DNA of 64,000 nucleotides from Bradyrhizobium ivorense (GTDB lineage Bacteria > Pseudomonadota > Alphaproteobacteria > Rhizobiales > Xanthobacteraceae): assembly GCF_900696085.1 (NCBI RefSeq), contig NZ_CAADFC020000004.1, forward strand, positions 310,001 to 374,000, in the 5' to 3' direction. Within the stretch, counting starts at the first letter, position 1. The number at the start of each line of letters is the position of its first letter. A program made the position numbers and the translations under genes. The notes under the pieces are model-generated. The model was not told the origin of the DNA, did no database searches, and saw only the letters and a list, made by a program, of their open reading frames with translations. Of the stretch, positions 27,266-39,946 are shown piece by piece.

Positions 27266-27715
27266 CTGGCCACATCTGTATTGTCCAAGTCTGTTTTACC
27301 CAAGGTTCCCAAAACTTCGCGTAAAACACCGACGAAAACCGCGGCCTTGCAGGCGCAACCGGACGCCGACAAACCGGATGCCGACAAGACGCTGAGCCTG
27401 GTCCTCTCCCGCCTCGAGGATATGAAGGCGGAAGAGACGGTCACCATCGACCTTCGAGGCAAATCCGCATATTCCGACTACATGATCGTCACCTCGGGCC
27501 GGGCCAACCGGCACGTCGGCGCGATCGCGGAAAATGTGACGAAGGGCCTCAAGGAAAACGGGGTCAAGAACATCCATGTCGAGGGCCTGCCCAATTGCGA
27601 CTGGGTGCTGATCGATTCCGGCGACGTGATCGTGCATGTGTTCAGACCCGAGGTGCGTGAGTTCTACAATCTCGAACGGTTGTGGGCTCAGAACCCGGCG
27701 GTCGCGGCGGTCTAG
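27266..27715 (+). CDS. rsfS: Ribosome silencing factor
   Basis: About 145-150 residues; blocks joining of ribosomal subunits by binding L14 on the large subunit under starvation. The conserved RsfS core is present: VTIDLRGKSAYSDYMIVTSG, RANRHVGAIAENV and the end CDWVLIDSGDVIVHVFRPE. The start has no in-frame ATG: the frame opens at a TGA at 27251, and the only choices are CTG at 27266, preceded 7 bp upstream by AAAGGA, or TTG at 27281 with no such site. I prefer the former but cannot prove it. It follows nadD and precedes rlmH, the usual order. Confidence 0.92.
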   Translation: MATSVLSKSVLPKVPKTSRKTPTKTAALQAQPDADKPDADKTLSLVLSRLEDMKAEETVTIDLRGKSAYSDYMIVTSGRANRHVGAIAENVTKGLKENGVKNIHVEGLPNCDWVLIDSGDVIVHVFRPEVREFYNLERLWAQNPAVAAV

Positions 27716-27764
27716 GACGTACTGAGCCGATGCGAATCGGCAGCAGCGCAGCTAGTCTGCGTTG

Positions 27765-28247
27765 ATGCGTCTTGCTGTGATCTGCATCGGCCGTCTGAAA
27801 CAGGGTCCGGAACGGGAGCTCGCCGAGCGCTATCGGGAGCGCTTCGACGACATCGGCCGCAAGCTCGGCTTTCGCGGCCTCGATATTCATGACATCGCGG
27901 AAAGCCGCGCGCGAGACGCCACCACGCGCATCGCCGAGGAGGCCGCGGCGATCGCCGCGCTGATCCCCGGCAAGTCTACGCTGGTCGCGCTCGACGAACG
28001 CGGCAAGAACGTCGACAGCACCAGCTTTGCCCAGCAGCTCGGCCGCTGGCGCGACGAGGGAATCGCGCATACTGTCTTCGTGATCGGCGGTGCGGACGGA
28101 CTTTCGCCTGAATTGCAGCGCAGAGCTTCGCTGCGCATGGCATTTGGTGCCGCGACCTGGCCGCATCAAATGGTCCGCGTCATGCTTCTGGAACAAATCT
28201 ATCGGGCCGCCACCATTTTGGCCGGCCACCCCTATCACCGCGCCTGA
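27765..28247 (+). CDS. rlmH: 23S rRNA pseudouridine-1915 N3-methyltransferase
   Basis: 160 residues, the SPOUT-fold RlmH/YbeA length. It shows LVALDERGKNVDSTSFAQQL, FVIGGADGLSPELQ (SAM-binding knot) and TWPHQMVRVMLLEQIYRA followed by PYHR at the C-terminus, all diagnostic. It methylates the pseudouridine at position 1915 of 23S rRNA in the assembled ribosome. I start at the ATG at 27765; a TTG directly before it is in frame. It sits 49 bp downstream of rsfS. Confidence 0.96.
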   Translation: MRLAVICIGRLKQGPERELAERYRERFDDIGRKLGFRGLDIHDIAESRARDATTRIAEEAAAIAALIPGKSTLVALDERGKNVDSTSFAQQLGRWRDEGIAHTVFVIGGADGLSPELQRRASLRMAFGAATWPHQMVRVMLLEQIYRAATILAGHPYHRA

Positions 28248-28304
28248 CGCGCGATGACGGGCGATTGAAAGCGCTGAACACATCGGATGCAGCACAGGCG
28301 AAAC

Positions 28305-29681
28305 ATGCGTTCGTATTCCGGCACCGCGCGTCGCGGCTGGCTGAGCGCATCGCTGCCGCTTGCAATCGCCGCACTCGCGATACATCCGCCTGCACCAGCG
28401 CATGCCCAGGCGACACCGTCCGCGCAGGAATCGGTGCCGCCGGCGCAGCAGGCCGCGGCGACGGCGACCGCGCCCGATGCCATCAAGCAGCGCGAGCAGG
28501 AGCTTGAGGCGGCGCGCGAGGAGCAGCGCAAGGCGACCGAGTTGCAGGAGAAGCTGAAGGCCGACATCGCCGCGATCGGCCAGGATCGCAGCAAGCTCAA
28601 TCAGCAGTTGATCGACATCGCCGGCCAGGTGCGCAGCGTCGAGACGCGGATCGCCGACGCCGAGGCGCGCCTGCAGCCGCTCGACAACCGCGAGCGCGAA
28701 ATCCGCTCTTCGCTCGATTCACGCCGCGCCGAAGTCATCGAGGTGCTGGCGGCGCTGCAGCGCGCCGGACGGCGCACGCCGCCGGCGCTGCTGGTGCGGC
28801 CCGAGGACGCGCTGCAATCGCTGCGCACCGCGATGCTGCTCGGGGCCGTGGTGCCGGAATTGCGCACCCGCGCCGAGAAGCTTGCCAACGACCTCGGCGA
28901 ACTGGTCGCGTTGCGCAAGACGATTGCGACCGAACGCGATGCGCTGGCGCATGACCGCGACCGGCTCAAGGAGGATCAGACCCGCCTCGCCGCGCTGGTC
29001 GACGAGCGGCAGCGGCAGCAGGCCGCGGCCGAAAAGGACATGGCAACCGAGGGCGCCCGCGCCATCGCGCTGTCGAAGCAGGTCACCGACCTGCAAGGCC
29101 TGATCGCCAAGATGGAGCAGGACATCAAGAGCGCCGCCAAGGCCGCGGCCACCGCGAGCCTGCAGGGGGCACCGGCGACGGTTAACGGCAAACCGAATCT
29201 GGGGGCCTTCAAGGACCCGGCCCGGTTGACCCCGGCGGTCGCCTTCGCCTCGGCCAAGGGCCTGTTCGCGTATCCCGTGAACGGCAGCAAGATTCGCGAT
29301 TTTGGCGGTTCCGACGGCTCAGGCGGCGTACAAAAAGGCATTTCTTTGGCAGCCAAGCCCGGTGCACAGGTCACAACCCCGTGTGACGGCTGGGTTGTTT
29401 ACGCTGGTCCTTTCCGTAGCTATGGACAACTCTTGATCCTCAATGCCGGGGGCGGGTATCATGTCCTGATCGCCGGGATGGAGCGTATTTCGGTTAACAT
29501 CGGCCAGTTTGTACTTACGGGGGAGCCGGTTGCGACCATGGGGTCGACATCCCAAGTTGCATCTATCCTCGCGACCAATGCGAGCCAGCCAGTGCTCTAT
29601 GTCGAGTTCCGGAAAGACGGCACTCCAATCGATCCAGGTCCATGGTGGGCCACAAATGAAGGCGAAAAGGTTCGCGGATGA
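28305..29681 (+). CDS. EnvC-like murein hydrolase activator with degenerate LytM domain
   Basis: About 458 residues. An N-terminal signal peptide (to about residue 35, ending AHAQ) is followed by a long coiled coil (about 60-270, heptads rich in Glu, Arg, Gln and Leu), then a C-terminal LytM/M23 domain. The zinc ligands are mostly lost: the usual H-x3-D position reads QKGIS and the second HxH reads YHVLIAGM. As in E. coli EnvC, it probably activates a periplasmic amidase rather than cutting peptidoglycan itself. I use the ATG at 28305 with AGG upstream; one at 28287 is also possible. Its stop overlaps the ctpA start (ATGATG), so the two are translationally coupled. Confidence 0.88.
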   Translation: MRSYSGTARRGWLSASLPLAIAALAIHPPAPAHAQATPSAQESVPPAQQAAATATAPDAIKQREQELEAAREEQRKATELQEKLKADIAAIGQDRSKLNQQLIDIAGQVRSVETRIADAEARLQPLDNREREIRSSLDSRRAEVIEVLAALQRAGRRTPPALLVRPEDALQSLRTAMLLGAVVPELRTRAEKLANDLGELVALRKTIATERDALAHDRDRLKEDQTRLAALVDERQRQQAAAEKDMATEGARAIALSKQVTDLQGLIAKMEQDIKSAAKAAATASLQGAPATVNGKPNLGAFKDPARLTPAVAFASAKGLFAYPVNGSKIRDFGGSDGSGGVQKGISLAAKPGAQVTTPCDGWVVYAGPFRSYGQLLILNAGGGYHVLIAGMERISVNIGQFVLTGEPVATMGSTSQVASILATNASQPVLYVEFRKDGTPIDPGPWWATNEGEKVRG

Positions 29682-31048
29682 TGCGCAAGACTTCTGTAAT
29701 TCTCCTTAGCGCCGCCACCGGCGCAGCACTGACGCTTTTCGTCACGCAGCCGCGCGCTGTGCTGATGGGATCGAGCGCACGTGCTGCGACCTCTGACACG
29801 TATCGCCAGCTCAACCTGTTCGGCGACGTGTTCGAGCGCGTGCGCAGCGACTATGTCGAGAAGCCGGACGACTCCAAGCTGGTTGAATCCGCGATCTCCG
29901 GCATGCTGTCCGGCCTCGATCCGCACTCGAGCTACATGGACGCCAAGAGCTTCCGCGACATGCAGGTGCAGACCCGCGGCGAGTTCGGCGGCCTCGGCAT
30001 CGAGGTCACGATGGAAGACGGCCTGATCAAGGTCGTCTCGCCGATCGACGACACCCCGGCCTCGAAGGCCGGCATCATGGCCAACGACATCATCACCACG
30101 CTCGACGATGAAGCGGTGCAGGGCCTGACCTTGAACCAGGCCGTCGAGAAGATGCGCGGTCCGGTCAACACCAAGATCAAGCTCAAGATCGTCCGCAAGG
30201 GCCAGGACAATCCGATCGAAGTCACGCTGGTGCGCGACAACATCCGCGTCCGCTCGGTGCGCGCGCGCGTCGAGGCCGACGACATCGCCTATATCCGCAT
30301 CACCACCTTCAACGAGCAGACCACCGAAGGCCTGAAGAAGGAGATCGCCAATCTCTCCGGCCAGATCGGCGACAAGCTGAAGGGCTACATCATCGACCTC
30401 AGGAACAACCCCGGCGGCCTGCTCGAAGAGGCGGTCACGGTGTCCGACTCCTTCCTGGAGCGCGGTGAGATCGTTTCGACCCGCGGCCGCAACGCCGAGG
30501 AGACGCAGCGCCGCGCCGCCCATCCGGGCGACCTGACCAAGGGCAAGCCGGTGATCGTGCTGATCAACGGCGGCTCGGCCTCGGCCTCCGAAATCGTCGC
30601 CGGCGCGCTGCAGGACCACAAGCGCGCGACGCTGGTTGGCACCCGCTCGTTCGGCAAGGGCTCGGTGCAGACCATCATCCCGCTCGGCTCGGGCAACGGC
30701 GCGCTGCGCCTGACCACCGCGCGCTACTACACGCCGTCGGGCAAGTCGATCCAGGCCAAGGGCATCGTGCCCGATATCGAGGTGCTGCAGGACGTGCCGG
30801 ATGAGCTGAAGGCGCGCACCGACACCAAGGGCGAGGCCTCGCTGCGCGGCCATCTGAAGACCAACGACGGCGACGAGAAGACCGGCTCGCAGTCCTACGT
30901 GCCGCCGGACGCCAAGGACGACAAGGCGCTGAAGATGGCCGACGACCTGCTGCACGGCATCAAGTCGACCTCGAGCGCGCCAGCGGCACCTGAGGCCGCG
31001 CGCGACAAGGCCGCCGTCGACAAGCCGGGCAACAAGGCCGCGAACTGA
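29678..31048 (+). CDS. ctpA: Carboxy-terminal processing protease (S41 family)
   Basis: 456 residues with an N-terminal signal/anchor helix (about 5-27), a PDZ domain (about 80-165; MEDGLIKVVSPIDDTPASKAG), and the S41 protease core with catalytic Ser in NGGSASASEIVAGALQD and Lys in GTRSFGKGSVQT. An acidic and Lys-rich tail ends the protein. It acts in the periplasm on tails of envelope proteins. Coupling to the EnvC-like gene is conserved in alphaproteobacteria and suggests a shared role in peptidoglycan turnover. Confidence 0.95.
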   Translation: MMRKTSVILLSAATGAALTLFVTQPRAVLMGSSARAATSDTYRQLNLFGDVFERVRSDYVEKPDDSKLVESAISGMLSGLDPHSSYMDAKSFRDMQVQTRGEFGGLGIEVTMEDGLIKVVSPIDDTPASKAGIMANDIITTLDDEAVQGLTLNQAVEKMRGPVNTKIKLKIVRKGQDNPIEVTLVRDNIRVRSVRARVEADDIAYIRITTFNEQTTEGLKKEIANLSGQIGDKLKGYIIDLRNNPGGLLEEAVTVSDSFLERGEIVSTRGRNAEETQRRAAHPGDLTKGKPVIVLINGGSASASEIVAGALQDHKRATLVGTRSFGKGSVQTIIPLGSGNGALRLTTARYYTPSGKSIQAKGIVPDIEVLQDVPDELKARTDTKGEASLRGHLKTNDGDEKTGSQSYVPPDAKDDKALKMADDLLHGIKSTSSAPAAPEAARDKAAVDKPGNKAAN

Positions 31049-31067
31049 TCCAATCATCGATCTGGCG

Positions 31068-31096
31068 AAAAGGGCGGCCCTCGGGCCGCCCTTTTT
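31068..31096 (+). terminator. Rho-independent terminator after ctpA
   Basis: AGGGCGGCCC (31071-31080) pairs with GGGCCGCCCT (31083-31092) around a TC-centred loop, followed by a T-run; AAA upstream can pair with the Ts. It ends the envC-ctpA transcript. Confidence 0.85.
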
Positions 31097-31207
31097 GCTT
31101 TGGATGACGCGCCCTGGACGGCCACACCGTGCCTCCACGGAGCAGGCGCCGCGCGCCGGTGTACGCCGCATCGTGCTATCGTTCCCCCGATTGATTCGGG
31201 GAGGGCT

Positions 31208-32416
31208 ATGGCAGAGGCGGCCGACGAGCTCAGCACGCCGCTTGGGCAGAAAACCGCGAGCAAGGGGCGCCGGATCCGGCTGCCGTTCACGGCGATGCAG
31301 GCGCTCGCCGTGCTGCTCGGGCTCATGCTGGTCGCCTTCGCCGGCGTCGCGCTGTTCAACAATAACCCGCTCGGCGGCGAGCCGGTCGCCCATATCGCGC
31401 TGCGCAAGACCCCGCCGGCCACCGAAGACAAGCACGCCCCGGCCGGTCAGGCCGAACCTGCGGCCAAATCCGCCGCCAAGCCGCCCGCGGCTGCCGGCGA
31501 TTCCAGGACCGTGACCATCATCGACGGCTCCAGCGGCAAGCGCCAGGACGTGGTGATCGGCGCCGGCGATGCCGCCGACAAGGCCGATGGCGGCGACGCG
31601 CCCGCCGCGATGATGACCGGGATCGACCAGCGCCTGCTGGAAAAGTCGCGCTACGGCATGATCCCGGCGGTTGCCGATGGCTTGAAGCCGTTCACGGTCT
31701 ATGCCGCCGATTCCGACCGCGCCAAGGCCGCCCGGATGCCCGTGGTGGCCGTCGTGGTCGCCGGCCTCGGGGTCGGCGCCGCCAAGACCACCGACGCCAT
31801 CATGAAGCTGCCGCCGGCCGTGACGCTGGCTTTCACGCCCTACGGGGCCGACCCCGGCAAGCTCGCCGAGCGGGCCCGGGCCCAGCGCCACGAGATCCTG
31901 CTGCAGATCCCGATGGAGCCGTTCGATTACCCCGACAATGATCCGGGGCCGCAGACCCTGCTGACCACGCTGAGCGGCGAGCAGAACCTCGATCGCTTCT
32001 ACTGGCACCTCAGCCGCCTGCAGGGCTATGCCGGGATCGCCAATTTCATGGGTGCCCGATTCACCGCGTCCGATGCCGTGATGCAGCCGATCGTTCGCGA
32101 TGCCGCGAGGCGGGGCCTCGGCTATTTCGACGACGGTTCCACCCCGCGCAGCGTGGCCCAGACCGCGGCGGCGGGCCAGTCGATGCCGTTCGCCAAGGCC
32201 GATTTCACCATAGACGCGGTCCCGACCTCGGTGGAGATCGACCGCACCCTGGTCAAGCTGGAAACCCTCGCCAAGGAACGCGGCACCGCCGTGGGCGTCG
32301 CCTCGGCCCTGCCGGTCTCGATCGAGCGGCTCGGCGCCTGGGTCAAGACCCTGGACGCCAAGGGGATCATGCTCGTGCCATTGACAACGGCGATGCTGAA
32401 ATCAAAATCGGGCTAA
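31208..32416 (+). CDS. Divergent polysaccharide deacetylase (YibQ family)
   Basis: 402 residues: a short cytoplasmic N-terminus, one membrane helix (about 27-48), a low-complexity Ala/Pro/Lys linker (to about 165), and a divergent polysaccharide deacetylase domain starting PVVAVVVAGLGVGAAKT and including LLQIPMEPFDYPDNDPGP and a MGARFTA segment. Active-site residues of classical deacetylases are not all evident, as is usual for YibQ. YibQ genes are often beside envC and ctpA, supporting a role in the cell envelope. I use the ATG at 31208, preceded by GGGGAGGG. Confidence 0.9.
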   Translation: MAEAADELSTPLGQKTASKGRRIRLPFTAMQALAVLLGLMLVAFAGVALFNNNPLGGEPVAHIALRKTPPATEDKHAPAGQAEPAAKSAAKPPAAAGDSRTVTIIDGSSGKRQDVVIGAGDAADKADGGDAPAAMMTGIDQRLLEKSRYGMIPAVADGLKPFTVYAADSDRAKAARMPVVAVVVAGLGVGAAKTTDAIMKLPPAVTLAFTPYGADPGKLAERARAQRHEILLQIPMEPFDYPDNDPGPQTLLTTLSGEQNLDRFYWHLSRLQGYAGIANFMGARFTASDAVMQPIVRDAARRGLGYFDDGSTPRSVAQTAAAGQSMPFAKADFTIDAVPTSVEIDRTLVKLETLAKERGTAVGVASALPVSIERLGAWVKTLDAKGIMLVPLTTAMLKSKSG

Positions 32417-32500
32417 CAATCAATCCGTTGGGGCGCCTTGAGACCATGCCGGGGGGCCGGGTCGGGAGGCAGCTCCAGAACTGTGCGAGGTAGCGGCAGC

Positions 32501-33004
32501 ATGGCACGTTACGAAGACCTGCCCTATCGAACCTGCGTCGGCATCATGCTGCTGAATGAGGCGGGGCTGGTCTTCATCGGGCGCCGCGCGGGCGGGATCG
32601 AGCATGTCGACGAGGCCCATGTCTGGCAGATGCCGCAAGGTGGCGTCGATCCCGGCGAAGACACCTTTCAGGCCGCCAAGCGCGAGCTGTACGAGGAGAC
32701 CAGCATCAAATCGGTGGAGAAGCTCGGCGAGGTCTCGGACTGGCTGATCTACGACATCCCGCGCACCGTGGCAGGCCGCGCCTGGAAAGGCCGCTATCGC
32801 GGCCAGCGGCAGAAGTGGTTCGCGCTGCGCTTCACCGGCAAGGAGAACGAGATCAACGTCGCCAGTCCCGGCGGCGGACACAAGGCCGAGTTCATCACCT
32901 GGCGCTGGGAGCCGATGAAGAACCTTCCCGAGCTGATCGTGCCGTTCAAGCGTCCGGTCTATGAGCGCGTGGTGAAGGAATTCGCCGGCCTCGCGGGCGG
33001 CTGA
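32501..33004 (+). CDS. rppH: RNA pyrophosphohydrolase (first of a tandem pair)
   Basis: 167 residues with the Nudix box [20 protein letters not shown] (about 48-67) and the RppH landmarks [19 protein letters not shown] and [14 protein letters not shown]. RppH removes pyrophosphate from the 5' end of mRNAs to trigger decay. I start at the ATG at 32501 with GAGG 10 bp upstream; the open frame before it is not protein-like. A close paralogue follows 17 bp later. Confidence 0.93.
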   Translation: MARYEDLPYRTCVGIMLLNEAGLVFIGRRAGGIEHVDEAHVWQMPQGGVDPGEDTFQAAKRELYEETSIKSVEKLGEVSDWLIYDIPRTVAGRAWKGRYRGQRQKWFALRFTGKENEINVASPGGGHKAEFITWRWEPMKNLPELIVPFKRPVYERVVKEFAGLAGG

Positions 33005-33020
33005 ACGACACCGCGCCGCC

Positions 33021-33533
33021 ATGTCATCGGAAAAGCCCTATCGCCCCAATGTGGGCATCGCGCTGTTCAACGCCGAAGGACGCGTGCTGATCGGCCGCCG
33101 CTTCAAGGACGACGGTCCGGAGATCATCCTGCCCGGCCTCGAATGGCAGATGCCGCAAGGCGGCATCGACGCCGGCGAGGATCCGCGCCAGGCCGTGATG
33201 CGCGAATTGTGGGAGGAGACCGGCGCTGTCAGCGCCGACTATCTCGGCGAGACCACCTGGATGACTTACGAATTCCCGCCCTATCACGGCCCGGCAACGC
33301 ACCGGCTCGCAGAATTTCGCGGCCAGCGGCAAAAGTGGTTCGCGCTGCGCTTCACCGGACGCGATGACGAGATCGACCCGCTGACGCCGCGCAACGGCCA
33401 GCCCGCGGAATTCGACCAATGGCGCTGGGAGCGGCTCGACCGCGTCGCCGATCTCGTGGTGCCGTTCCGCCGCGAGGTCTATCGCGCGGTCGCCGCCAGC
33501 TTCGCCGAATTCGCCGGCACGTCGGCGGCCTGA
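33021..33533 (+). CDS. RNA pyrophosphohydrolase paralogue (second of the pair)
   Basis: 170 residues, same architecture as the preceding gene: YRPNVGIALFN, WQMPQGG, Nudix box GGIDAGEDPRQAVMRELWEE and [20 protein letters not shown]. The insertion IILPGLE before WQMPQGG and the PPYHGPATHRLAEF segment differ from the first copy. Both Nudix boxes look intact, so both may be active, on RNA 5' ends or dinucleoside polyphosphates. Its 3' end overlaps the convergent AraC gene by 55 bp. Confidence 0.9.
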   Translation: MSSEKPYRPNVGIALFNAEGRVLIGRRFKDDGPEIILPGLEWQMPQGGIDAGEDPRQAVMRELWEETGAVSADYLGETTWMTYEFPPYHGPATHRLAEFRGQRQKWFALRFTGRDDEIDPLTPRNGQPAEFDQWRWERLDRVADLVVPFRREVYRAVAASFAEFAGTSAA

Positions 33534-34528
33534 ACGCGCCGCGCATCGCCCGGCGTCATGCCAAAGCTGGCGCGGAACACGCGATAGAAGGTCGCGATGC
33601 TGTCGAAGCCGCAGGAGAAGGCGATCTCGTCGACGCCGCATTCCGGCATGGTGGAGAGCAGCCGCCTCGCCTCCTTCAACCGCATCGCCGTCAGCGTCCG
33701 CGCAAAGGAAAGGCCGGTCGGCTCGAACAGCGCATGCAATTGCCGCAGCGAAATGCCGAGCTCGGAGGCAACCACCGCCGGCGTCAGCGCCGGACGATGC
33801 AGGTCGCGGAGCATGATCTCGCGCGCCGCGTGGAGATAGCCTGCATGCAACGCTGCACGGATTTCATCCTGGCGCGGCCGCGCGCGCCCGCGCGACAGCA
33901 ACGCAAGTCGCACCATATGAGCGACGTCGCCGGCGAAGCGCCCGGCGTTGGCGGGATCGCGGGTCATGGAGCGGAACATGGCGCCGACCAGGCGAGTCAG
34001 GCTGGCATCGCGCGGCAGCGCGACCGGCGGCACGTCCTCGATCGGCGCCCCGAGCACGAGCTCGCTGCTGACGGGAATCTTGAGGCTGTAGAAGTGAAAG
34101 CCGTCGCTGCGTTCGGGCGTCGACGCGAACGGAAGGTTGGAATGGCCGAACACCAGATCCCCGTTGCGGACGTAGTGAACGCGATCGCGGCCGATGTTCA
34201 GGTGTCCGGGCCCACGCACCTGCCAGGCGAGATGCAGGCTGTTGCTCGGCACGCGGGCAATGTCGGTCGAGGTCCGGCTGACGCGATAGGACGATGCCTT
34301 CATCTCCGCCAGCACGGCATCGCCGACGGCAGTGGCGGAAAACCGCCCGCGGAAATCCGGACGCTTGTCGCGGTCGAGCTCGATCGTGACCCCGAACAGG
34401 CTCTTGCCGCGGACGTCGCACCAATGTTCAAAACGGTCCTGCGGACGGAGAGCGTCGGTGGAGAAGGTCAGCACGGCATTGCGTCCAGGGGAGCGGTGAG
34501 GTTGGGCCGATCGGTCACCGCGCTTCAA
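33479..34528 (-). CDS. AraC family regulator with AraC-binding-like domain
   Basis: 349 residues. The N-terminal part (about 20-200) resembles the AraC-binding-like domain of AraC/XylS regulators such as FeaR; RFEHWCDVRGKSLFG and SRTSTDIARVP are typical. Residues about 235-335 form the DNA-binding domain, with LTPAVVASELGISLRQLHALF and VDEIAFSCGFDSIATFYRVF. Its 3' end overlaps the end of the Nudix gene by 55 bp on the opposite strand. No obvious target gene is adjacent, since the atp operon runs the same way and begins much further off. Confidence 0.87.
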   Translation of the reverse strand: MKRGDRSAQPHRSPGRNAVLTFSTDALRPQDRFEHWCDVRGKSLFGVTIELDRDKRPDFRGRFSATAVGDAVLAEMKASSYRVSRTSTDIARVPSNSLHLAWQVRGPGHLNIGRDRVHYVRNGDLVFGHSNLPFASTPERSDGFHFYSLKIPVSSELVLGAPIEDVPPVALPRDASLTRLVGAMFRSMTRDPANAGRFAGDVAHMVRLALLSRGRARPRQDEIRAALHAGYLHAAREIMLRDLHRPALTPAVVASELGISLRQLHALFEPTGLSFARTLTAMRLKEARRLLSTMPECGVDEIAFSCGFDSIATFYRVFRASFGMTPGDARRVQAADVPANSAKLAATAR

Positions 34529-34882
34529 CTTGTCATTTGCGCACGAGCGCCGCTGTAAGCTGCTTCACATTTCCGTCTCACGCTCTCGTTGGGGCCACCG
34601 CGAACGGCCCGATATCGCTGCCGCGTTTGGCGCATTCGCCACGGGCCGCCTTGACGGCAGCCTGCAATATCCGCCGCGAAGATCGCTGCGATCTTGCGTT
34701 TCATGAATCCCAGCCCCGGACCCCGAATATGCCGTGCAGCATGCCGTCAGGCGTTCGCGGGTGCAACAAGCATTCAGCGCCCGCCAGGTCCGGCGAGCGC
34801 TGAATCGTTCAAGTCGTCGTATGTGATAAACGGAAAAACCGTGAGCGGCTTCATAAAGCGCGGCGACGAATCGCCACCGCGC
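34529..34882. other. Intergenic region between the AraC gene and atpC
   Basis: 354 bp. It should contain the AraC promoter (reading left). A 9-bp inverted repeat ATTCAGCGC (34772-34780) / GCGCTGAAT (34797-34805) and the atpC terminator hairpin at 34856-34884 are the only structures I see. No convincing gene. Confidence 0.55.
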
Positions 34883-34884
34883 TT
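34852..34884 (-). terminator. Candidate terminator of the atp operon
   Basis: On the reverse strand AAGCGCGG (34877-34884) pairs with CCGCGCTT (34856-34863), with a nested GGCGA/TCGCC stem, and is followed by TTATGA. The atpC stop codon overlaps its upstream arm. Confidence 0.55.
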
Positions 34885-35290
34885 AATGCATTGCCGTCGC
34901 GTTGAGCTCGTGCTGGATGCTCTTGAAGTGGTCGAGCCGCTCGATGGCGTGATCGAGTTCGGAGCCCTCCTTTTCGGCGAGCTTCTCTTCCATTTCCTTG
35001 ATCGTCTCGGCGAACTTCGCACGATCGAGATCCACAATCGCAGTCGCAACGTCGGCGAGCACGGTGAGACCCTTGTCCGACACTTCGGCAAGTCCGCCGA
35101 GCACGATGACCTTCTCGCGCTTGCCGGCAGCCGTGATCGTCAGGATGCCCGGACGAACCGTGGCGACGACCGGCGCGTGTCCGGCCAGCACGCCGAAATC
35201 ACCCTCCACGCCGGGAACGTCGACCTGATCGACATCGCCGGAGAAGGCGAGCTTTTCGGGAGAGACGAGATCGAAGTGGAAGGTGGTCAT
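34883..35290 (-). CDS. atpC: ATP synthase F1 subunit epsilon
   Basis: 135 residues. The N-terminal beta-sandwich begins [20 protein letters not shown] and contains [18 protein letters not shown], both diagnostic. The C-terminal helices are short and acidic/basic, as in alphaproteobacteria. I start at the ATG at 35290, with GGAAAG just upstream; the open frame before it is repeat-derived. It is the last gene of the F1 operon, separated from atpD by a palindromic repeat. Confidence 0.96.
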   Translation of the reverse strand: MTTFHFDLVSPEKLAFSGDVDQVDVPGVEGDFGVLAGHAPVVATVRPGILTITAAGKREKVIVLGGLAEVSDKGLTVLADVATAIVDLDRAKFAETIKEMEEKLAEKEGSELDHAIERLDHFKSIQHELNATAMH

Positions 35291-35311
35291 GGTCTTTCCG
35301 TTCTTTGCGCT

Positions 35312-35393
35312 GTCACCCGCGGGCTTGACCCGCGGGTCCATCCGTCAAAACTGGTCTCGTTCGATGGATCGCCGGATCAAGTCCGGCGATGAC
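35312..35393. repeat. Palindromic repeat (family 2, copy 1) inside the atp operon
   Basis: GTCA...TGAC and TCCATC...GATGGA outer arms enclose two self-complementary blocks, CCCGCGGG-CTTGA-CCCGCGGG (35316 onward) and TCGCCGGATCAAGTCCGGCGA. The CGGCTTGACC-type core links it to the copy at 45485-45606. It fills most of the atpD-atpC spacer. Confidence 0.7.
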
Positions 35394-35406
35394 GACATCA
35401 TGAAGC

Positions 35407-37754
<2,348 letters not shown>

Positions 37755-37856
37755 TCTTCGTCCACCCCGGCGATCCGACCGCAAGGGTCAGATCGCAAGC
37801 CTCTGTTCGTCACGCCCGGCGGCACGCCGGGCGACGCCCCTTGTTATGCAAACGTC

Positions 37857-39946
<2,090 letters not shown>

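Noticed and set aside
29597..32008. 803-codon frame on the reverse strand opposite ctpA and the YibQ gene
   Set aside because: It spans two well-identified genes and a terminator, and its composition is that of a complement shadow.
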